Assembly (NCBI GenBank): GCA_028277645.1
Contig: JANQFV010000041.1
Location: 62,001-126,000, forward strand
From: Phycisphaerae bacterium
Lineage (GTDB): Bacteria; Planctomycetota; Phycisphaerae; UBA1845; Fen-1342
Direction of reading: 5' to 3'
DNA length: 64,000 nucleotides
The notes beneath the pieces are model-generated. The model saw only the letters and a list, made by a program, of their open reading frames with translations, had not been told where the DNA came from and ran no database searches. Of the stretch, positions 26,676-35,242 are shown one piece after another. Numbering within the stretch: the stretch's first letter is position 1; each line of letters begins with the position of its first letter. A program made the position numbers and the translations under genes.

Positions 26676-27580
26676 TGGACAGCCCGCTCCTGCGCTACGT
26701 CGGCCTGGTCGTGTTGGTGATCCTCTGCGCGGTGTTCGTGTCCCCCTTGCTGTGGATGCTCAGCACCAGCCTCAAGCCGCAGGAGGAGATCAAGACGTCC
26801 GGCTTCGCGGCACTTCCGGACAATCCTAGCAGGACGCTTCAGTACGCGTACGAAAACTACTATGCCGGCCGCGATAAGTTCGTCGACGACCGGGGCATCG
26901 AGCGCACCGGCTACGAAGGCGTGCTGACAAGCGACAACGTACACTTCATCCTGTACTTGCGGAACACACTGATCGTTGCGGTGTTCTCCGTCGCGGGCGT
27001 GGTGTTCGCGAGCGCGATCTGTGCGTACGGATTCGCTAAGGTCGCGTGGCCGGGTCGTGACCCCGTGTTCGCCGTCGTGCTCGCCACCATGATGATCCCC
27101 TTCCCGGCCGTCATGATCCCGACGTATTTTATCTTCAAGTTCCTGGGCTGGATCGGCACGCTCGCGCCGCTGTGGGTGCCGGCCTGTTTCGGCACGGCCT
27201 TCAATATCTTCCTGCTGCGCCAGTTCTTTATGCAGATTCCCGGCGATCTGTCGGAGGCAGCCCGTATCGACGGCCTCAATCACTGGGGCATCTTCTGGCG
27301 CATTGTGCTGCCGCTGTCGCGGCCGGCGCTCGCCGTCGTTGCACTGTTCCACACGATGTACGTCTGGAATGACTACATCGGTCCTTTGATCTACCTTAAC
27401 CACCAGGACACATTCACGCTGGCCCTGGGGCTGCAGTTCTATCAGGCGCAGCATGGCGGCACCCCGTGGAATCTGCTCATGGCTGCGTGTACGCTCATCA
27501 CTGCGCCGCTGCTGATCCTTTTCGTGATGAGCCAACGGACGTTCATCGAGGGTATCACGACTACTGGTATGAAGGGTTAA
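26672..27580 (+). CDS. Sugar ABC transporter permease 2 (MalG-like)
   Basis: The protein has 302 residues from ATG 26672 (ATGA overlap). A second ATG follows directly at 26675. It has six membrane segments with EAA loop SEAARIDGLNHWGIFWRIVLPLSRPA. It ends in the usual MalG-type FIEGITTTGMKG tail. A polar insert with DKFVDDRGIERTGYEG follows the first helix, a common feature of large-substrate importers. No ATPase gene is nearby, so a shared MsmK/MalK-like ATPase must be supplied from elsewhere. Confidence 0.9.
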   Translation: MMDSPLLRYVGLVVLVILCAVFVSPLLWMLSTSLKPQEEIKTSGFAALPDNPSRTLQYAYENYYAGRDKFVDDRGIERTGYEGVLTSDNVHFILYLRNTLIVAVFSVAGVVFASAICAYGFAKVAWPGRDPVFAVVLATMMIPFPAVMIPTYFIFKFLGWIGTLAPLWVPACFGTAFNIFLLRQFFMQIPGDLSEAARIDGLNHWGIFWRIVLPLSRPALAVVALFHTMYVWNDYIGPLIYLNHQDTFTLALGLQFYQAQHGGTPWNLLMAACTLITAPLLILFVMSQRTFIEGITTTGMKG

Positions 27581-27632
27581 TAGACAAACCCGCCGCCCGG
27601 GCGCGGCGACAACGCAACTGAGGAACGACACT

Positions 27633-30600
27633 GTGTCTGCCAACACACCAACCCCTGCGATCGGACGCTACGCGCACGAGGCGTATCGCCTCGAACGCGA
27701 TGGACGCTACCGGATCGACAACTACGACCGCCAATCAGCGTTCTGCTCATTCTTGCCGGGAATCGGAGGCCCCGCCGGCGTACCACTCTGGTGCATGTAC
27801 GTGAATCGCGCCCAGGCGGTGGTGTCGTACGGCGTTCAGGACAAAGACCACGCAATCGCCGAGTTTCTACCAGCTACCTGGGCCTATCAACTCGTCGGCG
27901 TGCAAGGCTTTCGCACGTTCTGCAAGATCGACGGCAAATACCACGAGCCGTTCAACGCCGGCGCAAACGCGCAGAACACCGCCGAGCGCACCCTTTACAT
28001 CGCGCCGGAACACATCGAACTCGTCGAACGCCACCGTCCATCCGGGCTCAAGTTCGATGTGACCTACTTCTCGCCCGTGAATCAGCCGCTTGGAGCGCTC
28101 GTACGCCGCGTAACGATTTCGAACGAGTCGTCGGATACGCAGCGCGTGAAGCTGCTCGACGGACTGCCGCTGATCATTCCGGCCGGCTTCACCGATCTGG
28201 GTCTGAAGACGCTGCGGCACATCCACGAAGCGTACGCCGTGGTGCGGCTCATCAACGCGCATATTCCGTTCTACGCCGGTAAGGTCGTTACACACGACGA
28301 AGCTGAGGTCACACGGGTCGTCCACGGCAACTTCTACGCCGCCTGGCAGATCGACGGCAACGCGCTGCGCCCGATCGAGCCGTACGTCGATCCCCACGTG
28401 ATCTTCGGTGGCGGACAGGATCTTGTCACGCCACGCCACTTCATCGAAAACGACGCGATCGACCGCGCGGCGCAGGTTTGGGAAAACCGATTGCCGTGTG
28501 CTCTCGCCCCAGTCGAAGCCGACCTTGCGCCGGGACAGAACGTCTCGCTCGTCGCGCTGAGCGGCTTTGCTCCGGATGAACACCTGTTGAAGCGCTTCCT
28601 GCCGAGCTTCGCGGCGCCGGCCGACTTCGATAATGCCCGCTCCGCCAGTCGGCGGTTGCTGGATGACATCACGACGCCCGCGGCGATGTTCTCCAACCTG
28701 CCCCTGCTCGATGGTTACGCGCAACAGAACTACCTCGACAACGTTCTGCGCGGCGGCGTGCCAACGGCACTGCCGTCGCGGGAAGGCGATACACTGCTGC
28801 ACCTGTATGCGCGGCGGCACGGCGATCTCGAGCGCGACTACAACTACTTTGTCCTGCCGCCTCACCCGCTCTCCGCCGGCAGCGGCAACTATCGCGACAT
28901 TCTCCAGAACCGCCGTTGTGACGTGTGGTTCTATCCCGAGGTGTTCGACCGCGAAATCCGCATGTTCGTAGACCTGCTCCAGCCGGACGGCTACAACCCG
29001 CTCGGCGTCGAGGGCTACGCGTGGCGCTGCGATCAACGCACGGACCCCGCGCAACTATGCCCCACCGAGGACGCAGACGCGCGCAAGCACTTCGTGCAGA
29101 TCCTGAGCCGTGACTTTCAGCCCGGCGAACTGCTGCATTGGGTCCACCAGTACGGCGTGGATGTTGGCCAAGAACAGGATTGGCTCGCCAACTTGCTGCG
29201 CAATTGTCATCGGACGCTGCGCGCCGCCGGCCATGAAGGCGGCTACTGGGTTGACCACTGGACCTACATCGCAGACCTGCTCGAAGCCTACGCGGCGGTA
29301 CATCCGGACGGGATCGGCACGATGCTGTGCGGCTCGGCCGATATCGGCTGGTTCGACGAGCCGGCCCACGTCGTTGATCGGCACAAGAAGTACGTGCATC
29401 GCGCGAGCGGGTGGCTGCAGCTCGACGCGGTCGCCGACGCGACGCACGCGGGCGCCGCGCTGCCGCGTACGACTGTGCTCGGTAAGCTCTGCGCGCTGCT
29501 GGCGATCAAAGCCGTCTCTTTCGACTACGATGGACGCGGCATCGAAATGGAGGCCGGCCGCCCCGGCTGGAACGACTCACTGAACGGTCTGCCCGGTCTG
29601 TTCGGCTCGTCGACCTGCGAAGCCGCCGAGCTGGCCCGACTGGCCCGCTGGCTGATCGAGCACGCACCGGACTTGCCCGACACGGAATTACCAACGGTGG
29701 TTGCGGATCTGCTGGATCGCGTTTCGGAGGACCTGCACAACGAAGAGTACGATTGGGATCGCGCGGCGACCATTCGCGAACAGTTCCGGGCCACGCTGCG
29801 CACGTCGGGCGGCACCGAAACACGGTCGATACCGGGGGCGCAATTGCGCGAACTGATAACGCGCGTCGAACAGCGCGCACGTAACGGCGTCGACCGCTCG
29901 GTCGACCCGCAGACCGGCCTCTTGCATACGTATTTCGTCAACACACCCACGGACGACACGCAGTCCCCGCGGTCATTCACCGCACACCCGCTGCCGCTTT
30001 ATCTCGAAGGACAAGTACACTGGTTGCGTCTGCTGGACGATCCCCAGGCGATACGCACGATTCACCAGGCAGTGCGCAGCAGCACGCTCTTCGATGAGAA
30101 GTTGGCGATGTACAAACTCAATGAGTGCCTGGACGCCTGCCCGCCGGAAATCGGCCGCGCCCGAACGTTCACCCGCGGCTGGTTCGAGAACGAGTCAATC
30201 TGGCTGCACATGTCGTACAAGTATCTGCTCGAGTTGCTCCGCGCCGGCCTGTACGACGAGTTCTTTACCGACGCCCAGACCATGCTCGTGCCGTTTATGG
30301 ACCCACAGATCTACGGGCGCAGCGTGCTGGAGAACTCCTCGTTCCTCGGGTCATCCGCGAATCCCGATCCCGCGACACACGGCCGTGGATTCATCGCGCG
30401 GCTGAGCGGCTCATCGGCGGAGTTCATTCACATCTACCTGCTGTTGACCGCCGGACCTCGACCGTTCCGCATCGGAAACAACGAGCTGAAGTTCCAGCTA
30501 TCGCCCGTGTTGCCGGCGGAGTGGTTCCGCGCGCAGCCGTCCACAATCCACTGGCACGAGCAGCCTCTGGAATTGCCGGCGAATTCTCTGGCCTGCGCAT

Positions 30601-30788
30601 TGCTGGGCCGCACACTGCTCGTGTATCACAACGACTCGCGACGTGATACATTTGGCAGCGACCCGGCCCAACCGGTCCGGTACCAACTTGACGATGCCCC
30701 CCCCGTCGTCGCCCCCGAGCTTACCGGCGCCGATGCAGAACGCATCCGCGCGCGTCAATGCCGTCGTTTAAACGTTTGGCTGGCCTGA
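27633..30788 (+). CDS. Clan GH-Q glycoside phosphorylase (GH94/GH149/GH161-like)
   Basis: The protein has 1051 residues from GTG 27633 with AGGA upstream. It begins RIDNYDRQSAFCSFLPG and VPLWCMYVNRAQAV, the start typical of very large cellobiose-phosphorylase-like proteins. A beta-sandwich N-domain precedes an (alpha/alpha)6 barrel with GYWVDHWTYIADLLEAY (D541, a candidate general acid) and RPGWNDSLNGLPGLFGSS (D648). In GH94 the equivalent is DWNDG. The enzyme would use phosphate to split beta-glucosyl oligomers into glucose 1-phosphate and a shortened chain in the cytoplasm. Neighbouring GH17 genes favour beta-1,3-glucan, but beta-1,2-glucan phosphorylases are of similar size. The family is not settled from sequence alone. 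Confidence 0.72.
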   Translation: MSANTPTPAIGRYAHEAYRLERDGRYRIDNYDRQSAFCSFLPGIGGPAGVPLWCMYVNRAQAVVSYGVQDKDHAIAEFLPATWAYQLVGVQGFRTFCKIDGKYHEPFNAGANAQNTAERTLYIAPEHIELVERHRPSGLKFDVTYFSPVNQPLGALVRRVTISNESSDTQRVKLLDGLPLIIPAGFTDLGLKTLRHIHEAYAVVRLINAHIPFYAGKVVTHDEAEVTRVVHGNFYAAWQIDGNALRPIEPYVDPHVIFGGGQDLVTPRHFIENDAIDRAAQVWENRLPCALAPVEADLAPGQNVSLVALSGFAPDEHLLKRFLPSFAAPADFDNARSASRRLLDDITTPAAMFSNLPLLDGYAQQNYLDNVLRGGVPTALPSREGDTLLHLYARRHGDLERDYNYFVLPPHPLSAGSGNYRDILQNRRCDVWFYPEVFDREIRMFVDLLQPDGYNPLGVEGYAWRCDQRTDPAQLCPTEDADARKHFVQILSRDFQPGELLHWVHQYGVDVGQEQDWLANLLRNCHRTLRAAGHEGGYWVDHWTYIADLLEAYAAVHPDGIGTMLCGSADIGWFDEPAHVVDRHKKYVHRASGWLQLDAVADATHAGAALPRTTVLGKLCALLAIKAVSFDYDGRGIEMEAGRPGWNDSLNGLPGLFGSSTCEAAELARLARWLIEHAPDLPDTELPTVVADLLDRVSEDLHNEEYDWDRAATIREQFRATLRTSGGTETRSIPGAQLRELITRVEQRARNGVDRSVDPQTGLLHTYFVNTPTDDTQSPRSFTAHPLPLYLEGQVHWLRLLDDPQAIRTIHQAVRSSTLFDEKLAMYKLNECLDACPPEIGRARTFTRGWFENESIWLHMSYKYLLELLRAGLYDEFFTDAQTMLVPFMDPQIYGRSVLENSSFLGSSANPDPATHGRGFIARLSGSSAEFIHIYLLLTAGPRPFRIGNNELKFQLSPVLPAEWFRAQPSTIHWHEQPLELPANSLACALLGRTLLVYHNDSRRDTFGSDPAQPVRYQLDDAPPVVAPELTGADAERIRARQCRRLNVWLA

Positions 30789-30814
30789 CATCTGCGAACC
30801 GAGGAGGAGCTGGC

Positions 30815-31375
30815 ATGGATCGCAATGACTTCTATCGAGAACAATTCGCATCGCTTCGCCGGGAGATCGAGGCCCAGGAGATGCGCATCTTCTGGACCGT
30901 GATCATCGGACTGCTGGGCATTCCCGCCCTGACGCACCTGGTCTGGGGCGCCGGCACATTGGTCTGGCTCGTACTGCCGTTCTTCGTGCTGGTCTTCATC
31001 CTGCTGTTTCTCGCGCAGCAGAGCCAGATGATGCGGGCCGGTCGCTACATCCGTGAGCAGTTTGAACCCAGCATCGGCGAGCCCGCCGGATGGGAAACCT
31101 GGCTCGAATCGCGCAGCCGGCTGCGCCTGATGGACAAGCACTTCTCCGGCGCGTTCATCATCATTTTCTTCGTGTACTATTTCACGGCGATCGGCATGTC
31201 GATCCAACGGCTGTGGATCTTGGCCGCGGACGATCCGTCCGGCCTGTATACGTATTTCCTGGCCGGCGCCGGCGCGACGTACTGCATCGCCACGATCTGG
31301 GCGATCGCAACGCTCTTCTGGCACTGGCGCACCTCCATGAGCACGTCAGCGCCGATCGGCAGCGTGAAGCAGTAA
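30815..31375 (+). CDS. Four-helix membrane protein of unknown function
   Basis: The protein has 186 residues from ATG 30815, with GAGGAGG upstream. The earlier in-frame ATG overlaps the phosphorylase gene. A charged N-terminal helix (FYREQFASLRREIEAQEMR) precedes two adjacent membrane helices. After a cytoplasmic loop with REQFEPSIG come two more (GAFIIIFFVYYFTAIGM and AGATYCIATIWAIATLFW). I do not recognise the family. Its place between the phosphorylase and the beta-glucosidase suggests a helper role in glucan use. Confidence 0.7.
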   Translation: MDRNDFYREQFASLRREIEAQEMRIFWTVIIGLLGIPALTHLVWGAGTLVWLVLPFFVLVFILLFLAQQSQMMRAGRYIREQFEPSIGEPAGWETWLESRSRLRLMDKHFSGAFIIIFFVYYFTAIGMSIQRLWILAADDPSGLYTYFLAGAGATYCIATIWAIATLFWHWRTSMSTSAPIGSVKQ

Positions 31376-31423
31376 TCGTCACAGGCCGCGCCGCAACCGC
31401 CGTGGCTTTCGTTGGAGGGCGTA

Positions 31424-32779
31424 ATGACATTTCCCGCTGATTTCATCTGGGGTGCCGCGACCGCTGCATACCAGATCGAAGGGGCCGCGACTGACGACGG
31501 CCGCAAACCGTCCGTCTGGGACATCTTCTGTCGGCGCCCCGGCGCGATCTGGAACAGCGACACCGGCGACGTCGCGTGCAATCACTATCACCGCTTCGCC
31601 GAAGACGTCCGCCTCATGCGCGAGCTCGGGTTGCGCGCCTATCGCTTCTCGATCTCCTGGCCGCGCGTCATTCCCGACGGCACCGGCGCGGTTAATGCCG
31701 CCGGCCTCGACTTCTACAGTCGACTGATCGACGAGCTGCTCGCCGCGGGGATACAGCCCTTCATCACGCTCTACCACTGGGATCTGCCGCAGGCGCTGTA
31801 CGAGCGCGGCGGCTGGCTCAATCGCGAGAGCACCGACTGGTTCGCCGAGTACACGGCCGTTGTGGCCCAGCGCCTCACCGACCGCGTACGGCACTGGATG
31901 ACGTTCAACGAAATCCAGGTCTTTCTGAATCACGGGATGCTGACCGGTGAACACGCTCCCGGTGATCAGCTCACGATGAAGGACGTGCTGCTGGCCGGCC
32001 ATAACGTGCTGCGCGCCCACGGCTGCGCCGTGCAGGCCATCCGCGCGACCGGCGCCGACGTGCAGGTCGGTTTCGCGCCGGTCGGCAACCCGGCCATGCC
32101 GGAATCGAATTCGTCTACCGACGTCGCAGCGGCGCGCAAGCGGATGTATGACAACGCCACCGACCACGTCTTTAACTGCACGTGGTGGCTCGACCCAATC
32201 TTCCGCGGCGAATACCCCGATCAGAGCGTTCAGGCCTACGGCGACGCTGTCCCTGAGATCGAGCCCGGCGACATGGAGCTGATCGCGCAGCCGCTGGACT
32301 TCCTGGGGCTGAACATCTACTTCGGCGAGCGCGTCCGTGCCGGATCAAACGGAAGTGCGGAGCTACTCACGCCGCCGGTGGGCGATGCGTACTCGCCGAT
32401 GGGCTTCTGGGTCGTGCCGGAGTCGCTCTACTGGGGCCCGCGGCTGATTCACGAACGTTATCCGGTACCGATCTACATCACCGAAAACGGCATCGGCCTG
32501 CGCGAGTGGGTGCAGCGCGACGGGCAGGTACACGACCCGCACCGCATCGACTACCTGCACCGCTACATCAGCGAGCTGCGCCGGGCCATGGCCGACGGCG
32601 TCGACGTCCGCGGCTACTTCCACTGGTCACTGCTGGACAACTTCGAGTGGGCGTACGGCTACCGCGAACGCTTCGGCCTGATCTATGTCGACTACGAAAC
32701 GCAACAGCGCATCCCCAAAGACTCCGCCCGCTGGTACCAGCGCCTGATAGAAACCAACGGCGGAAGCCTCGACGACTAA
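31424..32779 (+). CDS. GH1 beta-glucosidase
   Basis: The protein has 451 residues from ATG 31424, preceded by GGAGGG. It shows a full GH1 signature: FPADFIWGAATAAYQIEGA at the start, acid/base E163 in TFNE and nucleophile E354 in ITENG. The C-terminal sugar-site motifs HWSLLDNFEWA and RFGLIYVDY are also present. It has no signal peptide. It hydrolyses short beta-glucosides in the cytoplasm and completes the pathway of the locus by releasing glucose from the smallest oligosaccharides. Last gene of the glucan cluster. A GC-rich repeat follows directly. Confidence 0.93.
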   Translation: MTFPADFIWGAATAAYQIEGAATDDGRKPSVWDIFCRRPGAIWNSDTGDVACNHYHRFAEDVRLMRELGLRAYRFSISWPRVIPDGTGAVNAAGLDFYSRLIDELLAAGIQPFITLYHWDLPQALYERGGWLNRESTDWFAEYTAVVAQRLTDRVRHWMTFNEIQVFLNHGMLTGEHAPGDQLTMKDVLLAGHNVLRAHGCAVQAIRATGADVQVGFAPVGNPAMPESNSSTDVAAARKRMYDNATDHVFNCTWWLDPIFRGEYPDQSVQAYGDAVPEIEPGDMELIAQPLDFLGLNIYFGERVRAGSNGSAELLTPPVGDAYSPMGFWVVPESLYWGPRLIHERYPVPIYITENGIGLREWVQRDGQVHDPHRIDYLHRYISELRRAMADGVDVRGYFHWSLLDNFEWAYGYRERFGLIYVDYETQQRIPKDSARWYQRLIETNGGSLDD

Positions 32780-32852
32780 CCCCCCTCCCTTCCAGGGAGG
32801 GGCTAGGGGAGGGTTCAACTCCCCTCCCTGGCAGGGAGGGGCTGGGGGAGGG
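32780..32852. repeat. Repeat B, two tandem copies after the GH1 gene
   Basis: Two copies of a 34-base unit (32780-32813 and 32819-32852) read C-rich CCCTCCCT, a 2-3 base spacer, AGGGAGGGG, then GGGGAGGG. The arms form a short hairpin followed by a G-rich tail that could fold as a G-quadruplex. Further copies lie at 45687 and 46428. Confidence 0.7.
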
Positions 32853-32888
32853 TGAAGCCTCCAACTCGACGCAACCACCCAATCGCGG

Positions 32889-32915
32889 GTAGATTCCTCT
32901 CAACGCTCGGAATGA
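32889..32915. repeat. Repeat A, half copy
   Basis: GTAGATTCCTC followed by CGCTCGGAATGA matches only the right arm of the palindromic repeat at 302-394. The left arm is missing. Confidence 0.55.
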
Positions 32916-32942
32916 AGACTAACGCGGTGCAAATGAGGCCGC

Positions 32943-33578
32943 GTGCCAGCTAACCAAATGACCGACAACAGCAATAACCCCATCCTGAAACCCCGCTGGA
33001 GCATCTGCCTGGTGCTGCTCGGCCTGGCCGCGCTGGCGTTCCTCATCGACCCGCGCGTCACCAACATCCTCAACAGCACCCACGTCCGCACGCGCGTCGA
33101 GCCGTGGCTGATGTTCCTCCTCGACGGCGCCGCCGGCCTGATCATCATCGGCGTCATGCACCAGCTCTTCCGTCGGTGGGAACAGTGGGTCGGCGTGGTC
33201 CTGCCGATCGTGTTGTCCAGCCTGCTCACGCATGCGATCAAGACCGCCGTCGGCCGCGCCCGCCCGAAGATCGAGCTCGGCCCGTTCCACTTCAACCCCT
33301 TCCCCGGCGACGCCGATTTCGCCTCGTTCCCATCGGGCCACACGAGCTACGCGGTCACGATCGCGTTACTGCTGGGCATCCTTTTCCCCCGGGCGCGCTG
33401 GCTGTTCATCATCCTGGCGGCCCTGACCGCCTTCGAGCGCGTCTTCCACCGCGAGCACTACGTCTCCGACGTCCTCGCCGGCGCCGCGGTCGGCCTGTTC
33501 TCGGTATATTTGTGTGTGCGACTCCTGCCCAACCGATATTATCAAGCATTGGGACCGGACCCCCGGCAGGGAGTCTGA
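32943..33578 (+). CDS. PAP2-family membrane phosphatase
   Basis: The protein has 211 residues from GTG 32943, with GAGG nearby. ATG 32958 is an alternative start. It has five to six membrane helices. The three PAP2 signatures are intact: KTAVGRARP, then FPSGHTSYA, then RVFHREHYVSD. The family dephosphorylates lipid phosphates such as phosphatidate or undecaprenyl diphosphate at the membrane. The following esterase gene starts two bases after its stop, so the two are likely co-transcribed. Confidence 0.87.
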   Translation: MPANQMTDNSNNPILKPRWSICLVLLGLAALAFLIDPRVTNILNSTHVRTRVEPWLMFLLDGAAGLIIIGVMHQLFRRWEQWVGVVLPIVLSSLLTHAIKTAVGRARPKIELGPFHFNPFPGDADFASFPSGHTSYAVTIALLLGILFPRARWLFIILAALTAFERVFHREHYVSDVLAGAAVGLFSVYLCVRLLPNRYYQALGPDPRQGV

Positions 33579-33580
33579 CA

Positions 33581-35065
33581 ATGCCACATCGACTGCTCGC
33601 CGGCAGTGTCCTTTTGCTGCTGGCCTCCACCGCTCACGCCGGCGAAATCGATATCTACATCAACTTCGAGCAGATTCTTCGGGCCGCCAACACCGCTCGA
33701 CACAACGACTCGGCGACCACGATCCTCGCCAACATCAAGCTCTTCTTCCAGACCACCGACACCGACCGCCGCGTTGAACTCGTGGACGAGATCCTCGCCG
33801 ATCCGGCGTATCAGCGAGAGAACGTCGCCGACTGGCTACACGCCGCCGATCTGTTCGAGCCCATGACACCGGGCCGCCATACGTTCAGCGTCAAGCTGCC
33901 CGACACCAACACGCGCCAGGTCGTGCTCCACATCCCTAAGGACTATGACCACACCCGTCCTTACCCGCTGATCTATGCCCTGCACGGCAGCACCGGTAAC
34001 GGCGACTGGGCAGTCGGCTACTTCACGCGCGTGCTTGGCGAGCGCATCGACGAGTTCATCGTCGCCGCCCCGACCGACTACCAGGAACGCATAATCCACC
34101 ACACGCATTGGCCGCCCATCGGCGAGCACCCGGCGATCCTGCAGGCCGTGCGGCAGACAGTACACGTCGACGCCGACCGCGTCGTGCTCAGCGGTTACTC
34201 GATGGGCGGACACACAAGCTGGACGCTGGCGGCAATCATGCCCGATCAGTTCGCGACCGCCATGCCGCTGGCCGGCTCGTTTACGCTGATCCTGGCCGAC
34301 AAACTCTGGCCGGTGTTCACGCCAAACATGCAGCACCTGCCCGTCACGTGCGTGTGGGGTGCGGGCGACATCTACTATGGCGGCGAGCGCATCAGTCCCA
34401 CCGGCGGAATCGCGGGCGTTAATCGACGCTATCGCGAAGTGGCCACTGAGTTCGACGTGCCGGTCACGGGCATCGAACTGCCCGACGCCGGCCATAAGAA
34501 CGTCATCCCGCCCGACGAAGTGCTGCAAGACATTTTCAGCCGCGAGCGCGTCAACTACCCCGACTCGTTCGAGCTCACGTTTCGCCACATCTATCAGGCG
34601 CAGGCCTACTGGATCGAGGGTCACGAATGGGCCGGCGGACAGTGGATCAACAACAAACGCACCATTCAGATGCGTCCGGGTGAGAACCAATGGAATGACG
34701 ACGACTTCGACGAGGCCGTCGCCCGTGCCTACCGCGGCGACCTGGGTCGACTAGAGGGCACGGTTGAGGGCCAGCTCATCGACGTCCGCCGACAGAAGGT
34801 GAAAGAACTCACCATCTGGATCGGCGACGGCATGATCGACTGGAACGCGCCAGTGACAGTGAAGATCAGCGGTCACGAACAATTCAGCGGTCGGCTCGAA
34901 CCGAGCTTGTACGTTTGCCTGTCACAGGCCGCGCGAACCTACGACCTCAACCGCCTGCGCTGGGCCGGCCTGCGCTTTCGTAGCGGTTCGAAGACACGCG
35001 TCGTCGGCCCAAAGACGCTCTTTCCAACGCTCCACGAGCTCATCCGACGCACACCCACCCGGTAA
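33581..35065 (+). CDS. Secreted alpha/beta-hydrolase esterase
   Basis: The protein has 494 residues from ATG 33581, preceded by GGGAG. A signal peptide of about 21 residues is followed by an unrecognised N-terminal region. The hydrolase domain (about 100-310) has PLIYALHGSTGNGDW (oxyanion strand), nucleophile S207 in SGYSMGGH and H305 in PDAGHKN. The acid is probably the Asp in WGAGDIYYGG. This resembles PHB-depolymerase/feruloyl-esterase (LpqC-like) proteins. The C-terminal 170 residues form a beta-rich extension ending at WAGLRFRSGSK. It would cleave an ester on an extracellular polymer or lipid. The substrate is unknown. Confidence 0.75.
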   Translation: MPHRLLAGSVLLLLASTAHAGEIDIYINFEQILRAANTARHNDSATTILANIKLFFQTTDTDRRVELVDEILADPAYQRENVADWLHAADLFEPMTPGRHTFSVKLPDTNTRQVVLHIPKDYDHTRPYPLIYALHGSTGNGDWAVGYFTRVLGERIDEFIVAAPTDYQERIIHHTHWPPIGEHPAILQAVRQTVHVDADRVVLSGYSMGGHTSWTLAAIMPDQFATAMPLAGSFTLILADKLWPVFTPNMQHLPVTCVWGAGDIYYGGERISPTGGIAGVNRRYREVATEFDVPVTGIELPDAGHKNVIPPDEVLQDIFSRERVNYPDSFELTFRHIYQAQAYWIEGHEWAGGQWINNKRTIQMRPGENQWNDDDFDEAVARAYRGDLGRLEGTVEGQLIDVRRQKVKELTIWIGDGMIDWNAPVTVKISGHEQFSGRLEPSLYVCLSQAARTYDLNRLRWAGLRFRSGSKTRVVGPKTLFPTLHELIRRTPTR

Positions 35066-35131
35066 CGCCAGCCCCCAGACGCACCGGCCCCGTGGAGGGA
35101 GGGCCGCCTCAAGTCGAACCCGAGCGCTCGC

Positions 35132-35159
35132 TTGACAGAAATGTAGCCTTGGCTACACT
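35132..35159 (+). promoter_or_regulatory. Promoter of the OprB-like porin with embedded operator
   Basis: A perfect -35 TTGACA (35132-35137) and -10 TACACT (35154-35159) are 16 bases apart, 84 bases before the porin ATG. The perfect inverted repeat TGTAGCC-TT-GGCTACA (35142-35157) fills the spacer and overlaps the -10. Bound protein there would block polymerase. A related palindrome sits at the feoA promoter (60522-60537). Confidence 0.6.
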
Positions 35160-35242
35160 TCTCCACACTGTTCGGGACATTCGCAGCCGGGCGCGTCCTC
35201 CGCGTATAGAGCGATCCCGCGCTGCCACAGGAAACGCACGTA

